Positions 51,894-59,486 of a stretch of DNA of 64,000 nucleotides are shown piece by piece. This DNA comes from G963674685 sp963674685 (GTDB lineage Bacteria; Lernaellota; Lernaellaia; JACKCT01): contig CAXXWT010000007.1 in the NCBI GenBank assembly GCA_963674685.2, forward strand, positions 682,001 to 746,000. Direction: 5' to 3'. The notes under the pieces were generated by a model. That model saw only the letters and a program-made list of their open reading frames with translations. It had not been told where the DNA came from and searched no databases. The position numbers and the translations under genes were made by a program. The number at the start of each line of letters is the position of its first letter. Positions within the stretch are counted from its first letter, which is position 1.

Positions 51894-53255
51894 TCAATTT
51901 GTTCCGATCGCTCGTATGACGGCGTCACTGATATCATTGCACAACCGGTTGATCAAGACCTCGTTTTCGCCCTCCAGCATGACCCGGGCTTTGTATTCCG
52001 TTCCCGAGTAACGCACCAGGACGCGCCCCGATTCTCCCAGTTTTTCCTCGGCGTTTTCAATCGCCGCGACCACGTCGGCCAATTCCTCCAGGGGCGGCTT
52101 TTCGCGGACGGCGAAGCTGTTCAACACCTGCGGGAATGTTTCCATGGAGTCGGCGAAATCGGAAAGGCTCACCTCGGTGCGGACCAGGGCCGCCAGAACC
52201 TGCAGGGCGCTCATGATGCCGTCGCCCGTGGTGTGTTCGTCCAGGAAAATGAGGTGGCCGGATTGTTCGCCGCCGAAGTTAAATGACCCTTTCCGCATCA
52301 TTTCCATCACATATCGGTCTCCGACCCCGGCGCGCACGACGCGTCCGCCGACGGATTTCATGGCCTTGTCCAGACCCATATTGCTCATCACCGTGGCGAC
52401 GAGGGTGTTTTTCGCCAACCGGCCGTCGGCCAGCATATTTTTCGCGATCGCGGCCATGATGTGATCGCCGTCCACGACGCGCCCTTTTTCATCGACCATA
52501 ATGAGCCGGTCCGCGTCTCCGTCGAGGGCGATTCCCAGGTGCGCGCCCGTTTCCAGGACCTTGTCCTGCAGGCATTGCGTTTCCAGGGCTCCGCACCCGT
52601 CATTGATATTCCGGCCGTTGGGCTCGACGCCGATTAGCGTCAAATCCGCGCCCAGTTCTTCCAGCACGGTGGGGGCGACCTTGTATCCGGCGCCGTTGGC
52701 GCAATCGAGAACGATTTTCATGCCTTCAAGCGTGAGCAGCGGCGGAAAACTTTTTTTCAGGAAAACGATGTACCGGCCCCGGGCGTCCTCGATGCGTTTG
52801 GCGCGGCCGACCTCCCCGGCGGTGACCGGGTTCAATTCGGCTTCGCGGCTTTCCATGATCTGTTCGATGCGCGCTTCCGTTTCGTCGGGCAGCTTGAATC
52901 CCTTGGCGTCGAAAAACTTGACGCCGTTGTCCTGAAAGGGATTGTGGCTCGCCGAGATCACGACGCCCGCGTCGGCGCGCATGTCTTTCGTTAAAAAGGC
53001 GATGGCCGGCGTGGGGACCGGGCCGACCAGCAAAGTATCCACTCCCGCGGAGCAGATGCCCGCGGAAAGGGCGTACTCGATCATATAACCCGACCTGCGG
53101 GTGTCTTTGCCGATGATGACGCGGTGACGGCGGTCGTCCCTTTTGAAAAGATAAGCCGCCGCCAGGCCGACGCGCATGACCGTTTCGGGGGTCATGGGCT
53201 CTTCGTTGGCGACTCCGCGGATTCCGTCGGTGCCGAATAATTTTCGCTGATCCAT
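51894..53255 (-). CDS. glmM: Phosphoglucosamine mutase
   Basis: 453 residues. GlmM turns glucosamine-6-phosphate into glucosamine-1-phosphate for UDP-GlcNAc, the precursor of peptidoglycan and LPS. Signatures: LFGTDGIRGVANEEPMTPE at the N-terminus, GVVISASHNPFQDNGVKFF with the phosphorylated Ser (~103), GIALDGDADRLIMVDEKG (metal-binding loop) and FNFGGEQSGHLIFLDEHTTGDG (sugar loop). The C-terminal RYSGTEYKARVMLEGE is the phosphate-binding domain. cdaR ends 20 bases before it on the same strand, an arrangement that links c-di-AMP signalling to this enzyme. Confidence 0.97.
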   Translation of the reverse strand: MDQRKLFGTDGIRGVANEEPMTPETVMRVGLAAAYLFKRDDRRHRVIIGKDTRRSGYMIEYALSAGICSAGVDTLLVGPVPTPAIAFLTKDMRADAGVVISASHNPFQDNGVKFFDAKGFKLPDETEARIEQIMESREAELNPVTAGEVGRAKRIEDARGRYIVFLKKSFPPLLTLEGMKIVLDCANGAGYKVAPTVLEELGADLTLIGVEPNGRNINDGCGALETQCLQDKVLETGAHLGIALDGDADRLIMVDEKGRVVDGDHIMAAIAKNMLADGRLAKNTLVATVMSNMGLDKAMKSVGGRVVRAGVGDRYVMEMMRKGSFNFGGEQSGHLIFLDEHTTGDGIMSALQVLAALVRTEVSLSDFADSMETFPQVLNSFAVREKPPLEELADVVAAIENAEEKLGESGRVLVRYSGTEYKARVMLEGENEVLINRLCNDISDAVIRAIGTN

Positions 53256-53275
53256 TAAACGACTTCCTATAACAT

Positions 53276-54247
53276 TTATTTGGGATGTTTTTCTTCGGGT
53301 TTCGTCAAAACGAGTTTGACTTCGGGCAGCGTCAGGCCTACGGGAATGAACTCGCCTTCGCTTTCGCCCGGTACGATGACGCTGGGTTTGACCTGGTGAG
53401 CGCCGGGCTTCAGATCCTTCGCGTCGATGACAAGCCGGATTTTTTCAGCCTTCATTTCCCGCATCATCTCCGCCGGACCTTTCAGGCGCAGGTCAAGGCG
53501 CGCCGGATTGACCGCCCATATCCAGGGCGTGTTTTCGACGATAACGGCCAGGCCGGGAAATTCCCGCTGAACCATGTCGGGGACGATCTGGATTTGCACG
53601 CGCACCTTCTGCGCGTCCAGCAGGTCGATATGCCGGCCGCGAAGATCCAGTTGATTGGTTCCCGTATAGCTTTCGCGCAATCCGGCGATGTCGATCACCT
53701 CCGTGGGGACCGCCTTCAGGTTCTCCACTTCGCTTCGCGCTCCCGAAACCTTGACCAGATCCGGCTTGGAGGTTTTTTCCTCGACGGTATAATTTTTGGC
53801 GGGTTCGCCCCGCGTAATGATCTCGACCGGGACCGTGCGTTCGATTCTTTCCGACAATGTCAGCGTGATTTCCGTCGGGCTGATCTGCACGATTTTCACG
53901 CCCGACAGCGGCAGGCCTTTGATTCTCGTATCGATGACCTTGAAGGAAAGGTTGCCCGGGCTGACGTTTTCGAGGTCCAGTTCGTAGGCCAGACGGTCTT
54001 TTTTAATCTGTTGCAGTTTGGCGTTCGGACCCTTGACGATAATGTTGATCTTGCCGGGCATGTCCGAAGTTCGAATGAGGCCCGAGGGCATGTTTTTCAA
54101 CGCCAGCGTGGCTTCCATCGGCTCTTCGGATTCGGGCATTTGATAGTAGACGTAGAACCACAGGGCGACGGCGAAAACGAAGCTGAGAAGCTTCAGAGCC
54201 CAGTTGTGAAAGAAAAGACGATACAGCAGGTTTCGTGATTTCGACAT
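53276..54247 (-). CDS. cdaR: YbbR-like domain protein, CdaR
   Basis: 323 residues. One N-terminal transmembrane helix (LKLLSFVFAVALWFYVYY) and then about three YbbR-type beta repeats of ~80 residues outside the cytoplasm: VIDTRIKGLPLSGVKIVQISPTEITLTLSE, VTKVSGARSEVENLKAVPTEVIDI, RVQIQIVPDM and the following strands. CdaR stimulates or restrains CdaA in Firmicutes; here it directly follows cdaA (3 bases apart) and precedes glmM. The C-terminal repeat is less regular. The family is defined by context and repeats rather than catalysis. Confidence 0.88.
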   Translation of the reverse strand: MSKSRNLLYRLFFHNWALKLLSFVFAVALWFYVYYQMPESEEPMEATLALKNMPSGLIRTSDMPGKINIIVKGPNAKLQQIKKDRLAYELDLENVSPGNLSFKVIDTRIKGLPLSGVKIVQISPTEITLTLSERIERTVPVEIITRGEPAKNYTVEEKTSKPDLVKVSGARSEVENLKAVPTEVIDIAGLRESYTGTNQLDLRGRHIDLLDAQKVRVQIQIVPDMVQREFPGLAVIVENTPWIWAVNPARLDLRLKGPAEMMREMKAEKIRLVIDAKDLKPGAHQVKPSVIVPGESEGEFIPVGLTLPEVKLVLTKPEEKHPK

Positions 54248-54250
54248 AAT

Positions 54251-55027
54251 TTATCCGAAAAGCTTTCCGATTCGATCATAGAGATCGTCGGGTGTCAAAT
54301 TGCGTTCCAGCCTGCCCTGGTAGACCAGGCTGACTTCCTGGCGTTCTTCGGACACGACAATAACAAAAGCATCGGAAAGCTGAGAGATTCCCACCGCGGC
54401 CCGGTGCCTGGTTCCAAGATCCTTGTCCAGGTCGACATCGGTCGCCAGCGGGAAAAAACAGCCGGCGGCGATAATGCGGCCGTTGCGGATGATGATGGCG
54501 CCGTCATGGATCGGCGACGAGGGCAAAAATATCGAGATGATCAGTTCCCGGGATACCGCCGATTCCAGAGTCGTGCCTTCATCGATGTATTCGTTTAAGC
54601 CCGTATCTTTTTCCAAGACAATGATGGCGCCGATGCGGCGGTTGACCAGGGCCTGAATGGAGCGGACGAGTTCATCGGAAAATTCCGAGGCCGGGACATG
54701 GGACATCTGGGCGAAGGGGTTGCGTCCGAATCGCGCCAGTCCGCGGCGTATGTCTTCGGCGAAAAGGATCACGATCAGGATGATGGCGGACTGGAGGAAA
54801 GTGTTGAGCATCCAGTGCAGCGTGTGAAGGCTGGCCGCCTCGGCGACGCCGTAAACGACGAGGATCAATCCTACGCCCAGCATCATTTGGAGCGCCCGGG
54901 TGCCGCGAATCAGCATGATGATGTTGTAGATCACCACGGTGACCACGATAATATCCACGGCCACCTGCCAATTCAGGATTTCGGTGAGATGAAAATCGTT
55001 AAGAAATTCCCAGTTAAGTCCGCGCAA
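54251..55027 (-). CDS. cdaA: Diadenylate cyclase CdaA
   Basis: 258 residues with a TTG start at 55027. It makes cyclic di-AMP from two ATP. Three N-terminal membrane helices (VAVDIIVVTVVIYNIIMLI, MMLGVGLILVVYGVAEA, FLQSAIILIVILFAEDIRRGL) are followed by the DAC domain with catalytic DGA (SSPIHDGAIIIRNGRIIAAGCFFPL, ~175-177) and RHR (DLGTRHRAAVGISQ, ~207-209). All active-site residues are intact. It heads the minus-strand run cdaA-cdaR-glmM, the same order as in Firmicutes, placing c-di-AMP production next to peptidoglycan precursor synthesis. Confidence 0.96.
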   Translation of the reverse strand: MRGLNWEFLNDFHLTEILNWQVAVDIIVVTVVIYNIIMLIRGTRALQMMLGVGLILVVYGVAEAASLHTLHWMLNTFLQSAIILIVILFAEDIRRGLARFGRNPFAQMSHVPASEFSDELVRSIQALVNRRIGAIIVLEKDTGLNEYIDEGTTLESAVSRELIISIFLPSSPIHDGAIIIRNGRIIAAGCFFPLATDVDLDKDLGTRHRAAVGISQLSDAFVIVVSEERQEVSLVYQGRLERNLTPDDLYDRIGKLFG

Positions 55028-55299
55028 TTTCTGTGATCCGCCTTAAGACTGTTCGGGTCTGTTTTTCTGCTATGAATCTATAAGACGGTGAAAGGAAAAT
55101 CAAGAAAGTTATCATAAAAGGACCGATTTGATTCTCTTCAATGAAAAAAGAGATTTGGCGGCCCGTGAAAAGAGTGATTATTTCATTGACAGGAAACGAA
55201 TATTGCCGGTCAACTGGTAAAACAAACGTCTTTACGATTTCAAGTATGCCGTCGAAGTTGCCGAAGTAATGAGTAGGGCGTTTGCGCGGGGAGGATATC

Positions 55300-56157
55300 A
55301 TGACAGATGGGATCGTCGAAAAAATCGGCAGCGCGATTGAAGATTTGCCGCCGATGCCGCAGGTGGCTTCCCGTATATTGAAGGAAATTGAAAATCCCGA
55401 CGCCGAAGTCAAAACAATATATGAGATTCTTAGCAAAGACGCGGTCCTGGCCGGCAAGATCCTCACCCTGGCGAATTCCGCATATTACTCGCGGGGCAAT
55501 CCCATCGCGAGTCTGCCCGCCGCGATTCGGGTGTTGGGATTTGCCGCCATCAGGGACGTAGTGGTTTCCGTGGCGACGGCAAGCATGTTCAGGAAAGTTT
55601 CCGTGCAATCGCGAGAGCCCGTCGTCCGCCTGTGGAAACATTCCCTGCAAACGGCCTATTTGTGCTCGCTTTTGTCGGAAAGCACGCCGGAATCGTCGAG
55701 CGACGAGCTTTTCGTCTGCGGTTTGCTTCACGATATCGGGAAAGTCGCCATCCTGGCAAAATTCCCCGAGCAGGCCGAGGATATCGAAAATTACATGCAA
55801 CAGTCGAATCTTCATGGAAACGGGACGCAGTCCATCAATGAATGCGAGATGAAATATCTGGGATTCACGCACGGGCAACTCGGCGGGGTATTGCTGGAAA
55901 AATGGCAGTTTCCGGTAAGCATCCGCACGATTGTCGAACGGCATCATCCGGCAGGCGGCGAAGAAGAAAGCGGCGTCGATATGGACATCGTCCGCCTGGC
56001 CGATCTGTTGTCGGCTTCGATGGAGGGCGCATATTTCGAGAAAGAAGAATATCTGAAAGTTCTCGGTAATTTGAGTGTCGACGCAAGTACGGCGGAGGAA
56101 TTGTGCGCCAAAGCCTCCGAAAGAGTTGACGAAGACAGGGAGGTTTTCGGAATCTGA
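55300..56157 (+). CDS. HDOD domain protein
   Basis: 285 residues from ATG 55300, preceded by GGGGAGGAT; the ATG at 55282 lies before that site. HDOD is a degenerate HD domain in signalling and cell-cycle proteins; LPPMPQVASRILKEIENPDAEVKTIYEILSKDAVLAGKILTLANSAYYSRGNPIASLPAAIRVLG is the diagnostic start. A later FVCGLLHDIGKVAILAKFP retains the HD pair (His-Asp), which many HDOD members lack. It overlaps the next HDOD gene by one base (TGATG), so they are translated together. Divergent from cdaA, separated by 272 bases. Confidence 0.9.
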   Translation: MTDGIVEKIGSAIEDLPPMPQVASRILKEIENPDAEVKTIYEILSKDAVLAGKILTLANSAYYSRGNPIASLPAAIRVLGFAAIRDVVVSVATASMFRKVSVQSREPVVRLWKHSLQTAYLCSLLSESTPESSSDELFVCGLLHDIGKVAILAKFPEQAEDIENYMQQSNLHGNGTQSINECEMKYLGFTHGQLGGVLLEKWQFPVSIRTIVERHHPAGGEEESGVDMDIVRLADLLSASMEGAYFEKEEYLKVLGNLSVDASTAEELCAKASERVDEDREVFGI

Positions 56158-57611
56158 TGCTGGATATCAGGGTCATCAATCGTGAAATACAGGATTTCGT
56201 CAAGGCTTCGGAATTGCCCGTCATGCCGCTCATGTGGGAGCGCATCAATAAAATCACCAGCGACCGGAAGTCTTCGGCCGGCGACCTGTCGGAAGCCATA
56301 TTACAGGATCAGGTTTTGACCGGCAAAGTCATTTCCGTGGCCAATACCCCTTTTTGGGGAATCGGTCAGAAAGTGACCACCATCACCAAGGCCGTTTTAG
56401 TCCTGGGTTTCAACACCATCAGGAACCTTGTTCTCATGGTTTCCGTCAGCGATGGCGTGTTCAAGCACTTCTCCGGCCCGGTTTATAACCGGATATGGGT
56501 TCAATCCATAGGGTGCGGCGTCGCGGCCCGGTTGCTGGCCCTTCGCCTGGGAACGGATCCGGAGCAGGCGATGATCGCCGGTCTTTTGCACGACTGCGGA
56601 CGCCTTTTCATGATTTACAGCCACCCGGAGGAGTTCAGGGCCGCGGCCCAGCTTGTGAAAAACGGAGAGAATTCCATTACGGCGGAAAAAAGGGTATTCG
56701 GATGCACGCATGAGGAAGTGGGGGGGCTGCTGGCCCAGGCCTGGGGCTTGCCCGACATTTTCGTCGAGGTGTGCAGCGGGCACCATGCGATGAAAAGCGG
56801 CGGGCATTTCCTGAAGGAACGCAAAATTATATGCCTGGCCAACGGAATTGCCCTGCACGTTCTGGGATCGTCGAGGCAATCGATAACGGATCGAAAACAG
56901 AACATCGAGAACCTCCTGCATTTCGCGTATCATGACCTGGGCGTCACGCGCGTGGATTTCAAGGATATTTCCTCAAAGCTGGCCATGCATATCGAAGAAG
57001 TCACGAAATCTCTCGATTTGGATTTGCAAATCGGTCTGCCGAGAATCGAAACCGTGAAAAAGCCGGAATCGAAACCGGCGGACTCTGTCAGGCGTTCTCA
57101 GACCATGACGCGGCAAATGGCCATGTTGCATGAAATTTCGAGTCTGGCTCTGGATAAAAACGTCAACAAAGACAATATGCTGCAAGCGCTCACCGAGGGG
57201 ATTTACCGGGGGATCGGTTTTGACCGTGTATTTCTTCTCATGAAATCGGAAACCGGGAGGATTCTGGCCGGGAGAATGGGGCTGGGCCATAACGCTCCGA
57301 GCTTGTATCACCGGATGCGCGTCAATCTTTCGGCCAGCCGGCCCGGTTTGCTGGCCATGGCCTTCGACGGAGGAAAAAGCTTCAACGTGCTGGACGCGGC
57401 GTCGCCTCTTTATGATTCACTGCCCGACCTCGAATTCATGGATATGCTCAAAAGCGACGCGTTTGCGATTTTGCCGGTTTGCCGCGCCGATGAGCCTATC
57501 GGTTGCGTTCTCGTGGATAACGCCGTCTCGGAACAGGTGATCGGCGATGCGGACATGGCATCCGTCGAGACATTGCTCAACCTGGTGAACCTGGCCCTGT
57601 TAAGCAGATAA
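56157..57611 (+). CDS. HDOD domain protein with C-terminal GAF-like domain
   Basis: 484 residues. Residues ~15-215 form an HDOD domain (ELPVMPLMWERINKITSDRKSSAGDLSEAILQDQVLTGKVISVANTPFWG...LGFNTIRNLVLMVSV, with AGLLHDCGRLFMIYSHPEEF). A linker follows, then ~330-484 resembles a GAF sensor (LTEGIYRGIGFDRVFLLMKSETGRILAGRMGLG...FAILPVCRADEPIGCVLVDNA). The HD pair is present as HD in LLHDCG. It is probably a signalling module coupled to the preceding HDOD protein. No output domain such as GGDEF is visible. Confidence 0.88.
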   Translation: MLDIRVINREIQDFVKASELPVMPLMWERINKITSDRKSSAGDLSEAILQDQVLTGKVISVANTPFWGIGQKVTTITKAVLVLGFNTIRNLVLMVSVSDGVFKHFSGPVYNRIWVQSIGCGVAARLLALRLGTDPEQAMIAGLLHDCGRLFMIYSHPEEFRAAAQLVKNGENSITAEKRVFGCTHEEVGGLLAQAWGLPDIFVEVCSGHHAMKSGGHFLKERKIICLANGIALHVLGSSRQSITDRKQNIENLLHFAYHDLGVTRVDFKDISSKLAMHIEEVTKSLDLDLQIGLPRIETVKKPESKPADSVRRSQTMTRQMAMLHEISSLALDKNVNKDNMLQALTEGIYRGIGFDRVFLLMKSETGRILAGRMGLGHNAPSLYHRMRVNLSASRPGLLAMAFDGGKSFNVLDAASPLYDSLPDLEFMDMLKSDAFAILPVCRADEPIGCVLVDNAVSEQVIGDADMASVETLLNLVNLALLSR

Positions 57612-57614
57612 AAA

Positions 57615-57649
57615 TCCGGCGGACGCCTGAGCGCCGCCGGATGATTTTT
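57615..57649. terminator. Bidirectional intrinsic terminator
   Basis: ATCCGGCGG (57615-57623) and CCGCCGGAT (57635-57643), 11-base loop, flanked by AAAA on the left and ATTTTT on the right. It separates the HDOD-GAF gene from the convergent lipoprotein gene and should stop both. Confidence 0.85.
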
Positions 57650-57687
57650 GCTAAACCGGCATAAAATCGGACAGGTGCTTTATTTAA

Positions 57688-58044
57688 TTATCCACAATCA
57701 GCATTTTCCCAGCACGCCATTCCGCAATCCATGGCCTTCGTGCAATCGGTGGGATATTGCTCCGCGCAATCGCAGGAACAGGCGAGGATTTCATCGTAAT
57801 TTTCACAATTATCCGCACCCAGCTGTTGCTGCGCTACGCAATCGTCGACTGAGTCGAAGTCTTCAATGCCGCAATCCATGGCGAATTCGCACATCGATTC
57901 CATCGTGCAGGAATCGTCATCGTCGTCCGTGGACGGATTGTCGTTGTCGTCATCGTCGTCATCATCATCGCCGCAGCCCACGCCAAGTGAGAGGATGAGC
58001 AGACAGGAAAGAACCACCGGAAACATCAGTTTTTTCAAATTCAT
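57688..58044 (-). CDS. Small Cys-rich lipoprotein with Asp run
   Basis: 118 residues. The lipobox LSLGVGC is followed by GDDDDDDDDNDNPSTDDDDDSC, then a ~70-residue module with eleven or so Cys: CTMESMCEFAMDC, DSVDDCVAQQQLGADNC, ACSCDCAEQYPTDC and the end TDCTKAMDCGMACWENADCG, whose C-x5-C-x3-C spacing equals the end of both modules in the lipoprotein at 584. It is probably a surface-exposed disulfide-rich domain on an acidic stalk. No named family is recognised. Confidence 0.75.
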   Translation of the reverse strand: MNLKKLMFPVVLSCLLILSLGVGCGDDDDDDDDNDNPSTDDDDDSCTMESMCEFAMDCGIEDFDSVDDCVAQQQLGADNCENYDEILACSCDCAEQYPTDCTKAMDCGMACWENADCG

Positions 58045-58188
58045 TGTTGCGTCCTCCGCTTATGTTCAACAAAGCACACCGGAAAGCACTCGAAATGAGA
58101 CCATGTGCTTTCCTGAACAGTTACAAGGACAAGCTAAAGAACAATACCGGTGAAATCAAGAAAAAAAGACGGGACTTGCAGCCGGAAG

Positions 58189-58509
58189 TTATGGGTAATC
58201 GACGCCGCCGTCGGTCAGCGGAGAGCAGCGCATGATGCGCCATATGCTCAGCAATCCCCCTTTGAAGCTTCCGTATTTACGTATGGCTGTTTTGGAGTAT
58301 TCGCTGCATGTCGGCTTGAATTTGCATTTCGTGGGAATGATCGACGAAAGATATTTTTGATATCCCTCGATGCTGCGCACCAACAAGGCGCCGGTAATCT
58401 GCTTTTCCGGCGCCCGAAACATGTCCAGGCATGCCGCGCCCGCCGCCATGGCGACGACGAGGGCGATAACCTTGAGGATCATATTGTTCAAGGAGAAAAA
58501 GCGCATCAT
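58189..58509 (-). CDS. yidD: Membrane protein insertion efficiency factor YidD
   Basis: 106 residues. An N-terminal helix (MILKVIALVVAMAAGAACL) precedes the YidD domain: LLVRSIEGYQKYLSSIIPTKCKFKPTCSEYSKTAIRKYGSFKGGLLSIWRIMRCSPLTDGGVDYP has the conserved C-x-F/Y-x-P-T-C-S-x-Y, YGxxxGxxL and RxxRC-x-P-x-x-x-GGxDxxP. YidD aids YidC-dependent membrane insertion. Most YidD are shorter and lack this leading helix. Its usual neighbours rpmH, rnpA and yidC are not here, and trxB lies just upstream. Confidence 0.9.
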   Translation of the reverse strand: MMRFFSLNNMILKVIALVVAMAAGAACLDMFRAPEKQITGALLVRSIEGYQKYLSSIIPTKCKFKPTCSEYSKTAIRKYGSFKGGLLSIWRIMRCSPLTDGGVDYP

Positions 58510-58525
58510 TTCTCCCGGTCCGATT

Positions 58526-59452
58526 CTATTCGTCCAGGCCGAGCTCCTCGATATAACGCTGGGCCTGGATGGCGGCCTGGCATCCCATGCCCGCGGCTGT
58601 CACGGCCTGCCGAAAATTCGGGTCGCACACGTCCCCGGCGGCGAAAACGCCCTTGACCGATGTCAGAGTGTGATCGTGAACCTTGATGTAGCCTTTGTCG
58701 TCCAACTCGATTTCGTCTTTGAAAACGGCCGTGTTGGGCGCGTGGCCGATCGCCAGAAACAGGCCGTCGACCATCCAGTCCGTGACTTCGCCGGTTTTCA
58801 CGTTTTTAAGTTTGACGCCCCGCAGGCCCGTTTCGTCTTCGATCAGGCTTTCGGGAACGGCGCTGCGCACAATGGTCACCTTCGGATTTTTCTCGACGCG
58901 CCCGACCATAATTTTGGATGCGCGAAATTCTTCCCGCCGATGCGCCAGGATCACTTCGTCAGCGATTTTGGACAGGTACTGCGCTTCTTCCATGGCCGAA
59001 TCGCCGCCGCCGACGATCATGACGCGGCGGCCCTTGTAGAAAAATCCGTCGCATGTGGCGCACGTGGAAACGCCCTTGCCGATCAGTTCCCGCAGGCGAG
59101 GCAGTTCAAGAACCCTGGCCGCGGCGCCCGTGGCGATAATCACCGTCCGGGATTCGATCAGTTTATCGCCGAGCCATATTTTCAGCGGCGCCGAGGAGAA
59201 ATCCACCCTGGTTACGGTATCGTATTCGATCCGGGCCCCGAACCGCTCGGCTTGCGCCGATACTTTGTTCATCAATTCGGGGCCGGTGATCCCTTCATCG
59301 ACGCCGGGAAAATTTTCGATTTCCGACGTGGTGGTCAGCTGCCCGCCGTGCTGTATTCCCGTATAAACCACCGGATTCAGATATGCCCGGGCCGTGTATA
59401 TGGCCGCCGTCAGGCCGGCGGGTCCGGTGCCGATGATGCTGACATTATTCAT
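58526..59452 (-). CDS. trxB: Thioredoxin reductase
   Basis: 308 residues from ATG 59452 (MNNVSIIGTGPAGLTAAIYTARA). This FAD enzyme passes NADPH electrons to thioredoxin. FAD motif IIGTGPAGLTAA, active-site CATCDGFFYK (Cys ~131 and ~134), NADPH motif MIVGGGDSAMEEAQYL with HRREEFRA, and the C-terminal FAD motif GVFAAGDVCDPNFRQAVTAAGMG are all present. It sits between yidD and a sulfatase-modifying-factor-like gene. No thioredoxin gene is in the window, and the redoxin at 45194 lacks a CXXC, so its partner is elsewhere. Confidence 0.96.
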   Translation of the reverse strand: MNNVSIIGTGPAGLTAAIYTARAYLNPVVYTGIQHGGQLTTTSEIENFPGVDEGITGPELMNKVSAQAERFGARIEYDTVTRVDFSSAPLKIWLGDKLIESRTVIIATGAAARVLELPRLRELIGKGVSTCATCDGFFYKGRRVMIVGGGDSAMEEAQYLSKIADEVILAHRREEFRASKIMVGRVEKNPKVTIVRSAVPESLIEDETGLRGVKLKNVKTGEVTDWMVDGLFLAIGHAPNTAVFKDEIELDDKGYIKVHDHTLTSVKGVFAAGDVCDPNFRQAVTAAGMGCQAAIQAQRYIEELGLDE

Positions 59453-59486
59453 TGTCCATGACCTTTCCATGGTAAGGAATTTTTTT

